A stretch of DNA of 21,133 nt from positions 1 to 21,133 of the IMG/VR virus record IMGVR_UViG_3300026186_000012; one strand, given 5' to 3'. A program made the translations under genes and the position numbers. The DNA is from a virus. Under the pieces are notes generated by a model. That model was not told the origin of the DNA. It saw only the letters and a list, made by a program, of their open reading frames with translations, and did not search any database. Positions 6,220 to 15,035 of the stretch are shown piece after piece (within the stretch, counting starts at the first letter, position 1; every line of letters begins with the position of its first letter).

Positions 6220-6615
6220 ATGGTTAGCCCGCTTGCTAATTTCGCCAATGGGGAGTTAACTTTTCAGCTTCCCACTAGCGGCACCACTACCGACCAATAC
6301 ACCGGCAATGTTGTTGCAAATGTTGTTAGCGCGGCCTATCGTGTATTCATTGCAGAAAGTGGTGCAACAGTTGGTCAGGATTTATCAGGTCTAGATGTCA
6401 GAACTTCACGCTTTCAAGGTTATGTGACAGATCCGACTATCCTTGATGATAAAATTGTAGAAGGAATGCTAGGTACATTGTCAATTGATGATGGTTCAAC
6501 TTATGACGTTACCCTAATTGCTGCAAGGGGTGCTCATGGTCGCAAAGGTATTGGTAAAAAGACTGAAGAAGCTATAGGTCATGCGGTGATACTTGATGCT
6601 GTCCGTCAGGAGTAA
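6220..6615 (+). CDS. Probable head closure/completion protein, 131 residues
   Basis: The ATG at 6220 (MVSPLANFANGEL) is preferred over the TTG three bases earlier. The gene starts eight bases after the tail tube stop and has neither Shine-Dalgarno nor start-associated motif, so it is probably translated by reinitiation. It is a beta-rich protein with a GYVTDPTILDDKIVEG segment and a basic GAHGRKGIGKK stretch (about residues 106-116). Small beta-barrel proteins at this locus are often head-closure (stopper) proteins that seal the portal. The assignment is from size, fold type and neighbours, not from a diagnostic motif. Confidence 0.4.
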   Translation: MVSPLANFANGELTFQLPTSGTTTDQYTGNVVANVVSAAYRVFIAESGATVGQDLSGLDVRTSRFQGYVTDPTILDDKIVEGMLGTLSIDDGSTYDVTLIAARGAHGRKGIGKKTEEAIGHAVILDAVRQE

Positions 6616-6617
6616 TA

Positions 6618-7049
6618 ATGACAAAAGAAGTTCACACAAGTGAAGGGATTACGCTAACAATTGACACAGAAGAATTAGAAGGTAAGATTTTTGTTGCATT
6701 TGCTAAATATACTCAAAGATTAGAAGCTCAGTTTACAAAAGAAATAAGTAAAAAGCAATTCGATTGGCCTGCTGCTACTACTCGTGGGATGTCTAGCAAA
6801 AATAGTCGTGAAATAATAGAAAGCGGCAACAGAGACATCATTGACAGTGGTGCATTTAGGCGAAGCATTCAACGCAGAAAGACTGGTAGCGGTTCCTATC
6901 GCTTTACCTGGAACGTTCCATATTCGCTCTACATCCTAAAGGGTTACCAGACTAAGAACAATCAATGGCCTGCTAGAAACTGGATATCCAAAGCGCTTAA
7001 AAGACTGCCGCCATTGCTTACCCTCAAATCCATGCTAGCCAAGATGTAA
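6618..7049 (+). CDS. HK97 gp10-like / minor tail completion protein
   Basis: A 143-residue protein with the order of features seen in HK97 gp10-like and tail completion proteins: an N-terminal helix carrying basic residues, the RDIIDSGAFRRSI motif around residues 74-86, a strand pair (YRFTWNVPYSLYILKGY) and a closing WPARNWISKAL helix. These proteins act at the head-tail joint or tail terminus. It has one of the clearest ribosome-binding sites in the window (AGGAG at 6608-6612, five bases before ATG) and starts two bases after the previous stop, so it needs no start-associated motif of its own. Confidence 0.65.
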   Translation: MTKEVHTSEGITLTIDTEELEGKIFVAFAKYTQRLEAQFTKEISKKQFDWPAATTRGMSSKNSREIIESGNRDIIDSGAFRRSIQRRKTGSGSYRFTWNVPYSLYILKGYQTKNNQWPARNWISKALKRLPPLLTLKSMLAKM

Positions 7050-7066
7050 GGCAACTTTATATTAGC
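7050..7066 (+). promoter_or_regulatory. Start-associated motif
   Basis: GGCAACTTTATATTAGC, starting in the last base of the previous stop codon's neighbourhood and 29 bases before the GTG at 7079. It contains TATATT, a possible -10 box. Confidence 0.6.
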
Positions 7067-7078
7067 TTTGAGTGTTAA

Positions 7079-9676
7079 GTGGCTGGTATCTCCCTAGGTG
7101 AGGCTCTATTTGATATTAGTCTTGATTTATCTTCCTTTAGGTCGCAATTTGATCAAGTTAAGAAGATAGCAGCAGATGCTGGCAAAAGTGTTAATAGGTC
7201 TGTCATAAGTGGCACGGAAGGAGAGGATTTTGCAGGTTTAAAAGGCAAGCTCGTACTTTTGAAAAAACAGCAAAAAGAACTTGATGCATTAATTTCTAAG
7301 TGGAAAGACTACGGAGCAGCGGGCAGGAGTTTAAGAGGTATCAGTGGATTCAAGAAGCAAACAAAAAGAGCTGCTGAACTTAAACTACAGATAGAAGCGG
7401 TTACCAAAGCCACAAAGAAGCTAAAAGTCGCTAGAGCTGCTGATCTTAAGCTACAACAACAAGAAGCTCAAAAAGTTAAGGCAGCTTATGATGCTCTAAA
7501 GGCAGCTAAAAAGGGTAGTTTTATCAGGCGAAAAGGCACTTTAGGCGGCCTAGAAATGAGGATTACAAGCCTTAAAGAAGAGATTAGACAGGTAAAGATA
7601 GGTAGCACTAGATATAAACAGCTTGCAAAGGAGATCAGGAAAGCAACAGCAGAAAGCACAAAGGCAAGAGGTGTGTTTGAAGGTGGCGGACTGAGTAAAG
7701 CTGCAATCAAAGCTGCCACTATTACAAGCATCATTGCTTTAGGTGTAGCACTTACACAGTCAACAAAGAAAGCAATTGAATTTCAGAAGCAGACAGCCAA
7801 AATAGCTGTAACCCTTGGCGAAAGTGGTGCTGCAGAATCTATTAAATTTGTAAGGGAAACAGCGAACGAATTAGGCGTTTCTTTTGATGGATTAATAGGG
7901 AGTTTTGGTGGTTTCACTGCAGCCGCAACAGGTGCCGGGATCGCGCTGGAGGATCAGAAAGACCTCTTCAAGGCAGTATCTAGAGCAGCTAGCCAAATGG
8001 GTGCTAGTCAGGAATCAGTCAACTCTATGTTCCTAGCGTTGGAACAAATGGCGGGTAAAGGCGTCGTTTCAATGCAGGAATTAAAGACTCAGTTTGGTCA
8101 ACAGTTACCGACTGCGATGAAAGCATCAGAAATAGGAATGAATCTGAACTATAAAGGATTAATGTCATTAGTAGAAGCAGGGGATTTAACAGCTCGTGAG
8201 TTCTTCCCTAAATTAACAAAAGGTCTTAATCAAATACATAAGGGTGCTGGTGGCGCTAGAACTACATCGATGAATCTGGCTAAATTGGCTAATGAATGGG
8301 GCCATCTTCAAGTAGCAGTAGGTCAAAACTTACTACCTGCCACTAATGTTGCAATTTATAATATGGGAGAGGCTTTGGAATTTGCTGCAAATAATACTGG
8401 AACCTTAATATCAGCCCTAGCAGGCATCGGAAGTGCAGCCGCTGTTTTCTATATATTAGCTAATGCAACGGAGATTGCCGCAAAAGCTCAACTCGCATTA
8501 AGTGCAGCCGCTTCAGTTGCCCAGTCTATTATGAACCCGGCTAATATATTAAAAATTGCAGCAGCGCTAGCAGTTGGGGCCGCTGTTTATTCTGGGATGT
8601 CAGTTTATATCGAAAACGCAGGAAAGGCAGAGGATAAGTTAACTGACAAGCGTGACGCTGCTATTAAAAAAGCGAATGCGTGGGGGGCTAAGAGAGCAAG
8701 ACAAGAGGCAGCATTGAAAGCACTTAAATTGCAGACGCTTCTTGTAGACAGAGAAAAGGCCACCGCAGAGCTGCAATCAATAGCCACTGGTAAGTTAAGA
8801 ATCTCAATGCTACAAAAAGAGCAGGATTTAGTTAATAATATTGCAAACACAAGAAACCAGTCAATTATTAGCCGTGCTACTACTATCAAGAGCCTTTTAG
8901 GTATAGAAAGCAATCACGCGCAAGCTATGGCCGCAGATGATAAAACAAGACAACAAATTAAGGAAAACTATGGTGCTAGGATCTATAGGCAAACAGTGAA
9001 GGAATTCTCGCTAAGGGCTAAAGCATTAGTAGCTGAGCAAGAAGGCGCAAGAGTAGCGCTGCAGTTTAAGCAACAAGGGGTAAGGATAGCTTTAAGGCAA
9101 AGAAAGATAGAAGCCGATATTGCGCTAATTGATGCAAAAGCAAAGGCAGCAGAGAAACCAAACGATGCGAACTTAAAAAGAATTGTTGAATTAAGGAAGG
9201 CTGCGCTGCTATTGGTGCAAAATGAGAGTAGAGAACTCCAAGGACAGCAAACCCTAGAGAATGAATTGCTAGGAGTGCAGCAAACAGCCGCTAAGGATCG
9301 CTTAAAAGATGCAAAGGTATTAGAACTAGCCTCACAGAAACAGTATGCTAATGCAGATCAACTCGGTCAGTTGCAAGGTGAAATCAATGGTTTGTATAGA
9401 GGCCAAACAACGAACATAAAACAAGCTACTGTCGCAGCAACTGATTTTAGAACCCAAATAGAAGGTTCAGCAAAGTCTCGGGCAAATTTATCTGACCAGT
9501 TTCAGGCAACAGTTAAAACAACCCTAGACGGCAGCCAGACATTTAGCACAATGAATAAAACATTGACCAACATTGAAACCAACACTGCTAACGCAGCAAA
9601 ACAACCAATTAATATTTATATGACTACAAACCCACAAGGCCAAGTAACTTCCGCAACCTCAGGCACTCAACCATGA
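7079..9676 (+). CDS. Tape measure protein, 865 residues
   Basis: The longest helical protein here and a clear tape measure, which sets tail length and helps DNA entry. Residues 25-200 are a Lys/Ala-rich coiled coil. Residues about 235-390 match the tape-measure N-terminal domain, including MAGKGVVSMQELKTQFGQQLP (split here at 324-344) and EAGDLTAREFFPKLTKGL. LANEWGHLQVAVGQNLLP (403-420) is the usual element after it. Hydrophobic segments at 208-226, 441-461 and 485-510 could insert into the host membrane. A second coiled coil fills 515-800. At about 1.5 angstroms per residue, tail length would be near 130 nm (family rule, not measured). The start is GTG, with no Shine-Dalgarno. Confidence 0.9.
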   Translation: MAGISLGEALFDISLDLSSFRSQFDQVKKIAADAGKSVNRSVISGTEGEDFAGLKGKLVLLKKQQKELDALISKWKDYGAAGRSLRGISGFKKQTKRAAELKLQIEAVTKATKKLKVARAADLKLQQQEAQKVKAAYDALKAAKKGSFIRRKGTLGGLEMRITSLKEEIRQVKIGSTRYKQLAKEIRKATAESTKARGVFEGGGLSKAAIKAATITSIIALGVALTQSTKKAIEFQKQTAKIAVTLGESGAAESIKFVRETANELGVSFDGLIGSFGGFTAAATGAGIALEDQKDLFKAVSRAASQMGASQESVNSMFLALEQMAGKGVVSMQELKTQFGQQLPTAMKASEIGMNLNYKGLMSLVEAGDLTAREFFPKLTKGLNQIHKGAGGARTTSMNLAKLANEWGHLQVAVGQNLLPATNVAIYNMGEALEFAANNTGTLISALAGIGSAAAVFYILANATEIAAKAQLALSAAASVAQSIMNPANILKIAAALAVGAAVYSGMSVYIENAGKAEDKLTDKRDAAIKKANAWGAKRARQEAALKALKLQTLLVDREKATAELQSIATGKLRISMLQKEQDLVNNIANTRNQSIISRATTIKSLLGIESNHAQAMAADDKTRQQIKENYGARIYRQTVKEFSLRAKALVAEQEGARVALQFKQQGVRIALRQRKIEADIALIDAKAKAAEKPNDANLKRIVELRKAALLLVQNESRELQGQQTLENELLGVQQTAAKDRLKDAKVLELASQKQYANADQLGQLQGEINGLYRGQTTNIKQATVAATDFRTQIEGSAKSRANLSDQFQATVKTTLDGSQTFSTMNKTLTNIETNTANAAKQPINIYMTTNPQGQVTSATSGTQP

Positions 9677-10419
9677 GCGTTACTATCGGCGGGTTAACAA
9701 TTTCTAACCTCACTGCGCAACCCCTTAGCTATGAAGGCACCGATGTACGCGCAGGTTTAGCCGCTAGGCAATGGGAAGTATCAGGTCTGCTTAATACAAC
9801 ACAACTAGCATCTTTTAGTGGTATTTGGGAGACATGGCTAGGTAACAGGCAAGACGATGGTGATGACCTTGCTGATGGGGTTGGCTCTACCGTCGCGCTG
9901 TCATTCTCGGCTAATGGTTTAACGGCCAGTGGTGTTGCATGCTATTTCACTGAAGCGCCTCAGTATCAACAGGTTGGTGCCTATGTTCAGCTCACAACAA
10001 CGCTTATTGATGCAAACCAAGCCTTAAATATTCAGAAGCTTGAATTAGAAAAAAGTGTTGCAGCAGGTGATGCCCTAAAGCCGGATCTTGGCACCATCAC
10101 TCTTGGGACTGTGGTCATTACACTAGACGAAAGCGCCGAAACTCTTAGCGATATGCCGACACTAGAACGCACTGCTGGCGGTTTTCCTTACATCAAGGGG
10201 CCGTTACGTAGCTCAGCAGTTAGGAATATCAGCGGCACTGTGGTTAATGAAGCTGCATTTAATACGCTCAGGAATTGGGTAGCGACAACAGTTCAATCCA
10301 CACCATCCGCTGATGACTGGTATCCAACTAGTGCCCCAACTGCCTCAGTAGAATCCAAGATGGTAAATGGCGTTATAACTGAAGAATGGAAGGTCAGCCT
10401 CACTGTTGAGCAGGTTTAA
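9673..10419 (+). CDS. Distal tail-type protein, 248 residues
   Basis: A beta-rich protein (MSVTIGGLTISNLTAQPL) that follows the tape measure with a four-base ATGA overlap, the usual location for distal tail or minor tail proteins linking tube and tip. It appears to contain two similar halves: strands ending in SGVACYFTEAPQYQQVGAY in the first, and a second domain opening at about residue 135 with GTITLGTVVITLDESAE and closing with EEWKVSLTV. The tandem tail-tube-like domains are typical of such adaptors. No catalytic residues are seen. Function by position; family membership not certain. Confidence 0.55.
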   Translation: MSVTIGGLTISNLTAQPLSYEGTDVRAGLAARQWEVSGLLNTTQLASFSGIWETWLGNRQDDGDDLADGVGSTVALSFSANGLTASGVACYFTEAPQYQQVGAYVQLTTTLIDANQALNIQKLELEKSVAAGDALKPDLGTITLGTVVITLDESAETLSDMPTLERTAGGFPYIKGPLRSSAVRNISGTVVNEAAFNTLRNWVATTVQSTPSADDWYPTSAPTASVESKMVNGVITEEWKVSLTVEQV

Positions 10420-13400
10420 TGGTTTTAGATGTACGCGCCGAAATCATTAGCAACCTAGGGCCGGTCATTTCTGGTAGTGTTCGCGACGATCACATTCAAG
10501 GGCAAGGTTTAATATTTACCAGTGGAGAATTGACAATTGCCGGATTAATCACACCTGCTCGTGGTGCTGTTGTAAATTTAGCTTATATTACTCCTGATGG
10601 TGGCACAGCCGCACGTTTTCCGCGTGGTCCTTTTCGTGTTGTTCAATCATTTGCTAATCCTTTAAGTAATGAAAGTCAAATATCAATAGCTAATGAACTA
10701 GCATTTCACAAAAACCAAGGTGGCGGTTCTATCAATTCTGATGTCACTGCTGGAGTGAATGGTAGGGATCCTTCAATCATTGCCACTACGAACCTACGCG
10801 AAACCGCCGGGATGATTTGCGGCCGTCTCAGTATTGAAGTAGGTAATTTAGGCACTTGGGATTTACCTAAGCAACAAATGGCTATTCAATGTGATGATTA
10901 TATAGAAACCCTATCAGAAATTCTTGCTAGCGCTGGACGGGTTGGCTATATGTCTGCCGAAAACAAGCTAGAAGTTATTGAGTATGCTTCGCTTGGTAAT
11001 GGTGGCCCTACACTTACCTTTGAAAACATTGTAGATGTAAACCCTAACGCAGGCGGCTTAGATTTCAGTGAAAGGCCACTAGGAGAAGGGGAAGCGCAAA
11101 CACTAGAGGAGGAAGATGATGATGATGATGATGATGATGATCTAGCACGCTACCTAATTACCAATAGCGGTTATGGAAAATTTAAGGAAACTTGGACTCA
11201 AACAAGGAGTGACAATTGGAGTGAGTTAAGTCTTTTGCTAACTAATGGCTCCAATATTACTTATAAAACTCAAGAAACAACAAAGACAGAAGAGTTACAA
11301 AAAGAACCAGACAACAGGACCATTAGTAGAAAACAGTCAATTATCAACCCGCTAGTTAAGATAAATAGTCAATACATACAGGACCACCTTAATGCCGGCA
11401 CTTCTGCAGATAGTATCAGCGCAGCAAATACTCTGATCGGGTCAACTGTAACTGATACCTATGAATACAAAGAAACACGCGGGAGTTGGGGGCGATTTTC
11501 GTGGACAAAAGAAGAGAAGGAACAATTTGACCAAGAAATAGAGACAGCTCGCCAGAATTTTTCAGGTAATCGGCTTGACATTAAGCTACTACCTGAACTG
11601 CCTACTTATCGGCTAGAATCGGTAACTTCTGAGCGTAAAATGTCAGAGGTAGAAGCATTAGGCCGTATAGGATTTAAAGATTATTCTGTGTTGCCATCCT
11701 TACCTAATGGTTACGGCATAGAGTCAAGAGAAGTGACAAGATACATATATAATGGCGGAAAGATTAAAGAAATCAGAAATACATACATAGCGCATGGATT
11801 AACTCAAATAGGCCAGCAGTCACTAGCAGCAGCAGCAGAAACCATTGATCCGGCAGTGAGTAATTATTTTGATATTTTCCTTAAAGCATTTTGGGGTCTT
11901 GTTTTAGATAATCATTCAGTGCAGATTTATGATGATCCATCTATTTCTGAAGAGGACGTAGTACCGGGCTATATGTCACACGCAAAAAATGCAGATATTG
12001 TCTATAGGGGTACGTCACAAATCCAAGTCGGCGAACCAGACACACCTTCTAGCGCATCAAATGCTGTAACTGCCTTTGATCCTGCCTTTTTACCTGATGA
12101 TGTGATGAACGATGACGGAACAATAACAACAGCCGCAGAAGAGTCAGGGGAATCAGCTTATGATGCACTGGTTAGATATGCAGAAGAACAAAATCTATTG
12201 CTGCTTGGTCATCGCCTTGGGATGCAAATTGTAACGTCATTAGGAAGACTGCCCATAGATCCATTAGCTGCTTTTCATGTGCAAAATGATGGCATAACAG
12301 CAATGTATAGAACCAATGGCATGAGTTGGGCTTTCGATTCTGATAGCTGCCTCGTTAGCACTGATGCTCTTTACTGGGGCTTAGTAGGTGGAGATATAAA
12401 TGGGCCGAGGTGGTCTCCAGTAGCTCCTGGCATCACTGCATTACCAACACCCCCTGCAGTCGTTAACAATGGTGCCCAAGACCCTGCTAATAGTATTGCC
12501 TTGACTTCTACCGTTGACGTAAGCAACCAAACGGCTGTAAATACTCTGATAAATTCTTTACCTGATACCCAGACGCAGACATTCCCAACACAGCTCACGC
12601 CAACAAATATAAGCAAACCTTTCAACGTAATCAAAGAAGTATCTTTAAGTGTCGGGCCTCGGATAACAGTCAAGACAGTCCCTGGCGGAATTAATAGAGA
12701 TATGGGCAGCGTCGTCATAGCAACAAAGCCAAAAATTTCAGTTATAGAAAAGACAGAAGCCCAAGTTATTAAGGCTAAAGTTAATGTGACCGGACCAACG
12801 TGGAGTCAATTTACGATAGACCTAGATTTAGATGTTACAGCGACAACGTCTGCAGTTACCTCTCCCACTAATTGGACCATTACTACGGGTGATACAGACG
12901 ACGATTACCCGCTGCATGGACATCATAGTTTCTACGCTGATCAAGCCGCTATAGAGGCCGATGGGTTCACCTTTATAGGTGCTGATGAGGATGACGAGGC
13001 GTTGGAATTTACACCCTCTGCTGCGTTCCAGGGTATCGAATTTTTAGATGGTAAAGTACCAAACAGCCCCTCTCATGCATGGCGGCTAAATACAAATGGC
13101 GGCGTTTATTATGACAGCGATTCAACCAAAGAAATCAAGGCATACAATAAAGATAAAATTACTGACATTGGTTCTGCTGACCTCTATGTGGGGTGGTGGC
13201 CTGGTGATACTTATGTAAGGCTGGCAGGTTTCTTAGAGTTCAATGATGGAACTAGAGACTGGTTAGTGGTCAGGGCTGATATGGCAGTTCCTTACGATTC
13301 TACTAATGATGGTTTTTCTGTTGAGGCATGGTTCGCAACTGATGGATCTATCTCCGTTCGTTATAGCGCTGCTGAGAGATATGATGATCCTAATGTGAGC

Positions 13401-13562
13401 CCTGCATCTATGGCGGCAGGCGGGTACTCACCTCATGCTACTTATGACGCTAACTGCATTGTTACTAATGGGCAAGAAGTAGACAATATGGGCAATTATT
13501 CAGACCGCTATGTGGGGCTGACTATCCATGGAAATTATGCGGTTAACTTCTTGATGAATTGA
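10419..13562 (+). CDS. Tail tip / baseplate hub candidate, 1047 residues
   Basis: Starts one base inside the previous stop (TAATG). Its size and place after tape measure and distal tail protein fit the tail-tip hub, which closes the tube and carries the receptor-binding parts. The first 200 residues are beta-rich (TSGELTIAGLITPARGAVVNL, split at 34-54; then SLGNGGPTLTFENIVDVNP later). Residues 230-241 are EEE followed by nine Asp, encoded by a GAT repeat. The middle is helical and polar. The last 200 residues form a distinct beta domain rich in Tyr, Trp and Asp (GWWPGDTYVRLAGFLEF) that might bind carbohydrate. No peptidoglycan hydrolase motif found. Confidence 0.6.
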   Translation: MVLDVRAEIISNLGPVISGSVRDDHIQGQGLIFTSGELTIAGLITPARGAVVNLAYITPDGGTAARFPRGPFRVVQSFANPLSNESQISIANELAFHKNQGGGSINSDVTAGVNGRDPSIIATTNLRETAGMICGRLSIEVGNLGTWDLPKQQMAIQCDDYIETLSEILASAGRVGYMSAENKLEVIEYASLGNGGPTLTFENIVDVNPNAGGLDFSERPLGEGEAQTLEEEDDDDDDDDDLARYLITNSGYGKFKETWTQTRSDNWSELSLLLTNGSNITYKTQETTKTEELQKEPDNRTISRKQSIINPLVKINSQYIQDHLNAGTSADSISAANTLIGSTVTDTYEYKETRGSWGRFSWTKEEKEQFDQEIETARQNFSGNRLDIKLLPELPTYRLESVTSERKMSEVEALGRIGFKDYSVLPSLPNGYGIESREVTRYIYNGGKIKEIRNTYIAHGLTQIGQQSLAAAAETIDPAVSNYFDIFLKAFWGLVLDNHSVQIYDDPSISEEDVVPGYMSHAKNADIVYRGTSQIQVGEPDTPSSASNAVTAFDPAFLPDDVMNDDGTITTAAEESGESAYDALVRYAEEQNLLLLGHRLGMQIVTSLGRLPIDPLAAFHVQNDGITAMYRTNGMSWAFDSDSCLVSTDALYWGLVGGDINGPRWSPVAPGITALPTPPAVVNNGAQDPANSIALTSTVDVSNQTAVNTLINSLPDTQTQTFPTQLTPTNISKPFNVIKEVSLSVGPRITVKTVPGGINRDMGSVVIATKPKISVIEKTEAQVIKAKVNVTGPTWSQFTIDLDLDVTATTSAVTSPTNWTITTGDTDDDYPLHGHHSFYADQAAIEADGFTFIGADEDDEALEFTPSAAFQGIEFLDGKVPNSPSHAWRLNTNGGVYYDSDSTKEIKAYNKDKITDIGSADLYVGWWPGDTYVRLAGFLEFNDGTRDWLVVRADMAVPYDSTNDGFSVEAWFATDGSISVRYSAAERYDDPNVSPASMAAGGYSPHATYDANCIVTNGQEVDNMGNYSDRYVGLTIHGNYAVNFLMN
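11115..11141 (+). repeat. (GAT)9 trinucleotide repeat coding poly-Asp
   Basis: Nine perfect GAT codons encode Asp 233-241 of the tail-tip protein, preceded by three Glu codons. Changes of whole units keep the frame, so copy number could vary without breaking the gene. Confidence 0.95.
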
Positions 13563-13563
13563 T

Positions 13564-13580
13564 GGCAACCTAACTTAAAA
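13564..13580 (+). promoter_or_regulatory. Start-associated motif
   Basis: GGCAACCTAACTTAAAA, directly after the hub stop codon and 26 bases before the ATG at 13590. No Shine-Dalgarno follows. Confidence 0.6.
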
Positions 13581-13589
13581 GCATCTGCC

Positions 13590-14084
13590 ATGGCCATCGA
13601 TATCACACGGAATAAACAGGTTAGTCGTGCTGCTGCATGGTGGCTATATGAAGGTGCGACTTTTACGGTGTATTTGATGGATACAACAGGCGCTACTAGT
13701 CCACCAGATAATTTCGCACCCTATGACGATTGGATTTCACCGACTGATTACAGGGTTGATTCTCAGCTAGACCTTACTTTGACAGGGGGGAACGTTAACT
13801 ATGGCATTTTGGATAATCATATTGTCTACGTTCCTCAGCTTGTCATTACCCTGAACTATCCAACGTTGACAAGCTATGGTGATTACACCTTCACTGACCT
13901 TGTTGTCACATCAACTATTTCAAAATCAAGTTCACTAGCCAGTGGTGATCCTGCTTGGGCGGGTACTTTTACAGTCGCTACTATCCATGAAGATCCCGCA
14001 ATTACGATGGACGCCTCAGACGATGCAAAAATCTATTATTTAGACATCACCGCAACTTCTGCAGTCTCTGAAATTGAAGCCTAA
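13590..14084 (+). CDS. Structural protein, 164 residues, related to the next gene
   Basis: A beta-rich protein, poor in Lys and Arg and rich in Thr, Asp and Tyr, as expected of a virion tip or decoration component. The N-terminus has a helix ending in AAWWLYEGATFTVYLMDTT (residues 14-32), and the C-terminal half has a YTFTDLVVTSTISKS strand pair. The same pattern (YEG, hydrophobic strand, TT, later FTHLVVL) recurs in the 242-residue protein at 14119, so the two are probably diverged duplicates. No named family recognised. Likely a minor tail or tail-tip accessory protein, by position between hub and fibres. Confidence 0.5.
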   Translation: MAIDITRNKQVSRAAAWWLYEGATFTVYLMDTTGATSPPDNFAPYDDWISPTDYRVDSQLDLTLTGGNVNYGILDNHIVYVPQLVITLNYPTLTSYGDYTFTDLVVTSTISKSSSLASGDPAWAGTFTVATIHEDPAITMDASDDAKIYYLDITATSAVSEIEA

Positions 14085-14089
14085 ACGCT

Positions 14090-14106
14090 GGCAACTTTAA
14101 CGTATA
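14090..14106 (+). promoter_or_regulatory. Start-associated motif
   Basis: GGCAACTTTAACGTATAA, 29 bases before the ATG at 14119. TATAAA within it (14103-14108 region) is a possible -10 box. Confidence 0.6.
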
Positions 14107-14118
14107 AATCCTAGTGCC

Positions 14119-14847
14119 ATGGCAGTAACCGCAGCGCATACAAAAGCAGAACTAGCGCGGATGATGAGGCTTGCTTATGAAGGTCAAAACGTAGCAATTT
14201 GTTTAATTAATACAACTGCCGCGCTAGCAACAGATGACCCAATAGAAACATGGCTTCAATATGAAGTGTTGCCTATCTCTAATGGTTATACAAGGTTCTT
14301 CACTGGGGTATTACCTGCCGGAACTTATAGCACAACAGCAGAACGAAATGAACAGTCTGCGCTTGATGTTGAATTCACGGCCACAACTAACAGCATATCC
14401 TTCACACATTTAGTTGTATTGCTGGATTCATATACGCCCGCAAGTTATACGTCAGGCCTAGGCCCTAGTAGTTTGGTTGGATCAGTGACCTTGTCTAGTG
14501 GCGTTGAGCTTAGTGGTGATCAATTAACGCTAAATGCTGTTCACGATGACCTAAGCGACGGTGACCCGGTGACGATTACGATTGATGCTGGTGGCACAGT
14601 TCCAACAGGCTTAACAGAAGGTACGCTCTATTATGTTGATGACACTGCAACTGATAAAATCACATTACACACAGCCACCCCTGTAGCATCTGGGAATAGG
14701 GTTGATATTACTGCAATAGGAACCGGTACTATGAGGGTTAGGAGATGCAGGGGCAGCGTCTACTCGGTGATGACAGAAAGTGCCGCAACTGTTATTAACG
14801 ACTCAGCAAAAGTAGGCTACTTGGTTACGCTAGCGGTTGATGACTGA
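14119..14847 (+). CDS. Structural protein with inserted beta domain, 242 residues
   Basis: The N-terminal 110 residues parallel the previous protein: LAYEGQNVAICLINTT at about 18-33 and FTHLVVLLDSYTP near 94-106. A segment of about 80 residues (roughly 130-208) is extra. It includes HDDLSDGDPVTITIDAGG, PTGLTEGTLYYVDD and a closing GTGTMRVRR, the pattern of a small beta module that recurs in many phage tail proteins (high-to-low GLxxGTxYYV motif). The tail end (SVYSVMTESAATVIN) resumes the base fold. This looks like domain insertion into a duplicated tail-tip protein. Exact role unknown. The stop TGA overlaps the next ATG. Confidence 0.5.
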   Translation: MAVTAAHTKAELARMMRLAYEGQNVAICLINTTAALATDDPIETWLQYEVLPISNGYTRFFTGVLPAGTYSTTAERNEQSALDVEFTATTNSISFTHLVVLLDSYTPASYTSGLGPSSLVGSVTLSSGVELSGDQLTLNAVHDDLSDGDPVTITIDAGGTVPTGLTEGTLYYVDDTATDKITLHTATPVASGNRVDITAIGTGTMRVRRCRGSVYSVMTESAATVINDSAKVGYLVTLAVDD

Positions 14848-15035
14848 TGGCAGATCGTGCAAAAGTTTTCAACTTACCTTCCGCTGGTAGCAGTGCATTG
14901 CGTCAGCGCTTACAGGGTGTTGTAGATGCCAATAGAATCGCCCTTAATATGCGCAGCCAACGATCAACAACAATAGACAAAGCAACTAAAAAGGCATCGC
15001 GTAAAGTATTAGCAGCAGTTAAAAAGAACAGATGA
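14847..15035 (+). CDS. Small basic protein, 62 residues
   Basis: Begins in the stop codon of the previous gene (TGATG) and overlaps the following gene by four bases (ATGA), so it is translated as part of a tightly coupled trio. The product is strongly basic, with about 13 Lys/Arg, especially toward the C-terminus (KATKKASRKVLAAVKKNR). No membrane segment or cysteine. Such a short, basic protein could be an assembly factor or bind DNA or the acidic partner encoded next door (the 589-residue protein is rich in Asp and Glu), but that is speculation. No family recognised. Confidence 0.5.
   Translation: MADRAKVFNLPSAGSSALRQRLQGVVDANRIALNMRSQRSTTIDKATKKASRKVLAAVKKNR

Noticed and set aside
12371-12718. 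115-residue leftward frame inside the hub gene
   Set aside because: Entirely within a well-supported rightward gene, with no start signals; a shadow frame.
10800-13562. Peptidoglycan hydrolase or protease domain in the tail-tip protein
   Set aside because: I looked for lysozyme, NlpC/P60 and LysM-type motifs and saw none.
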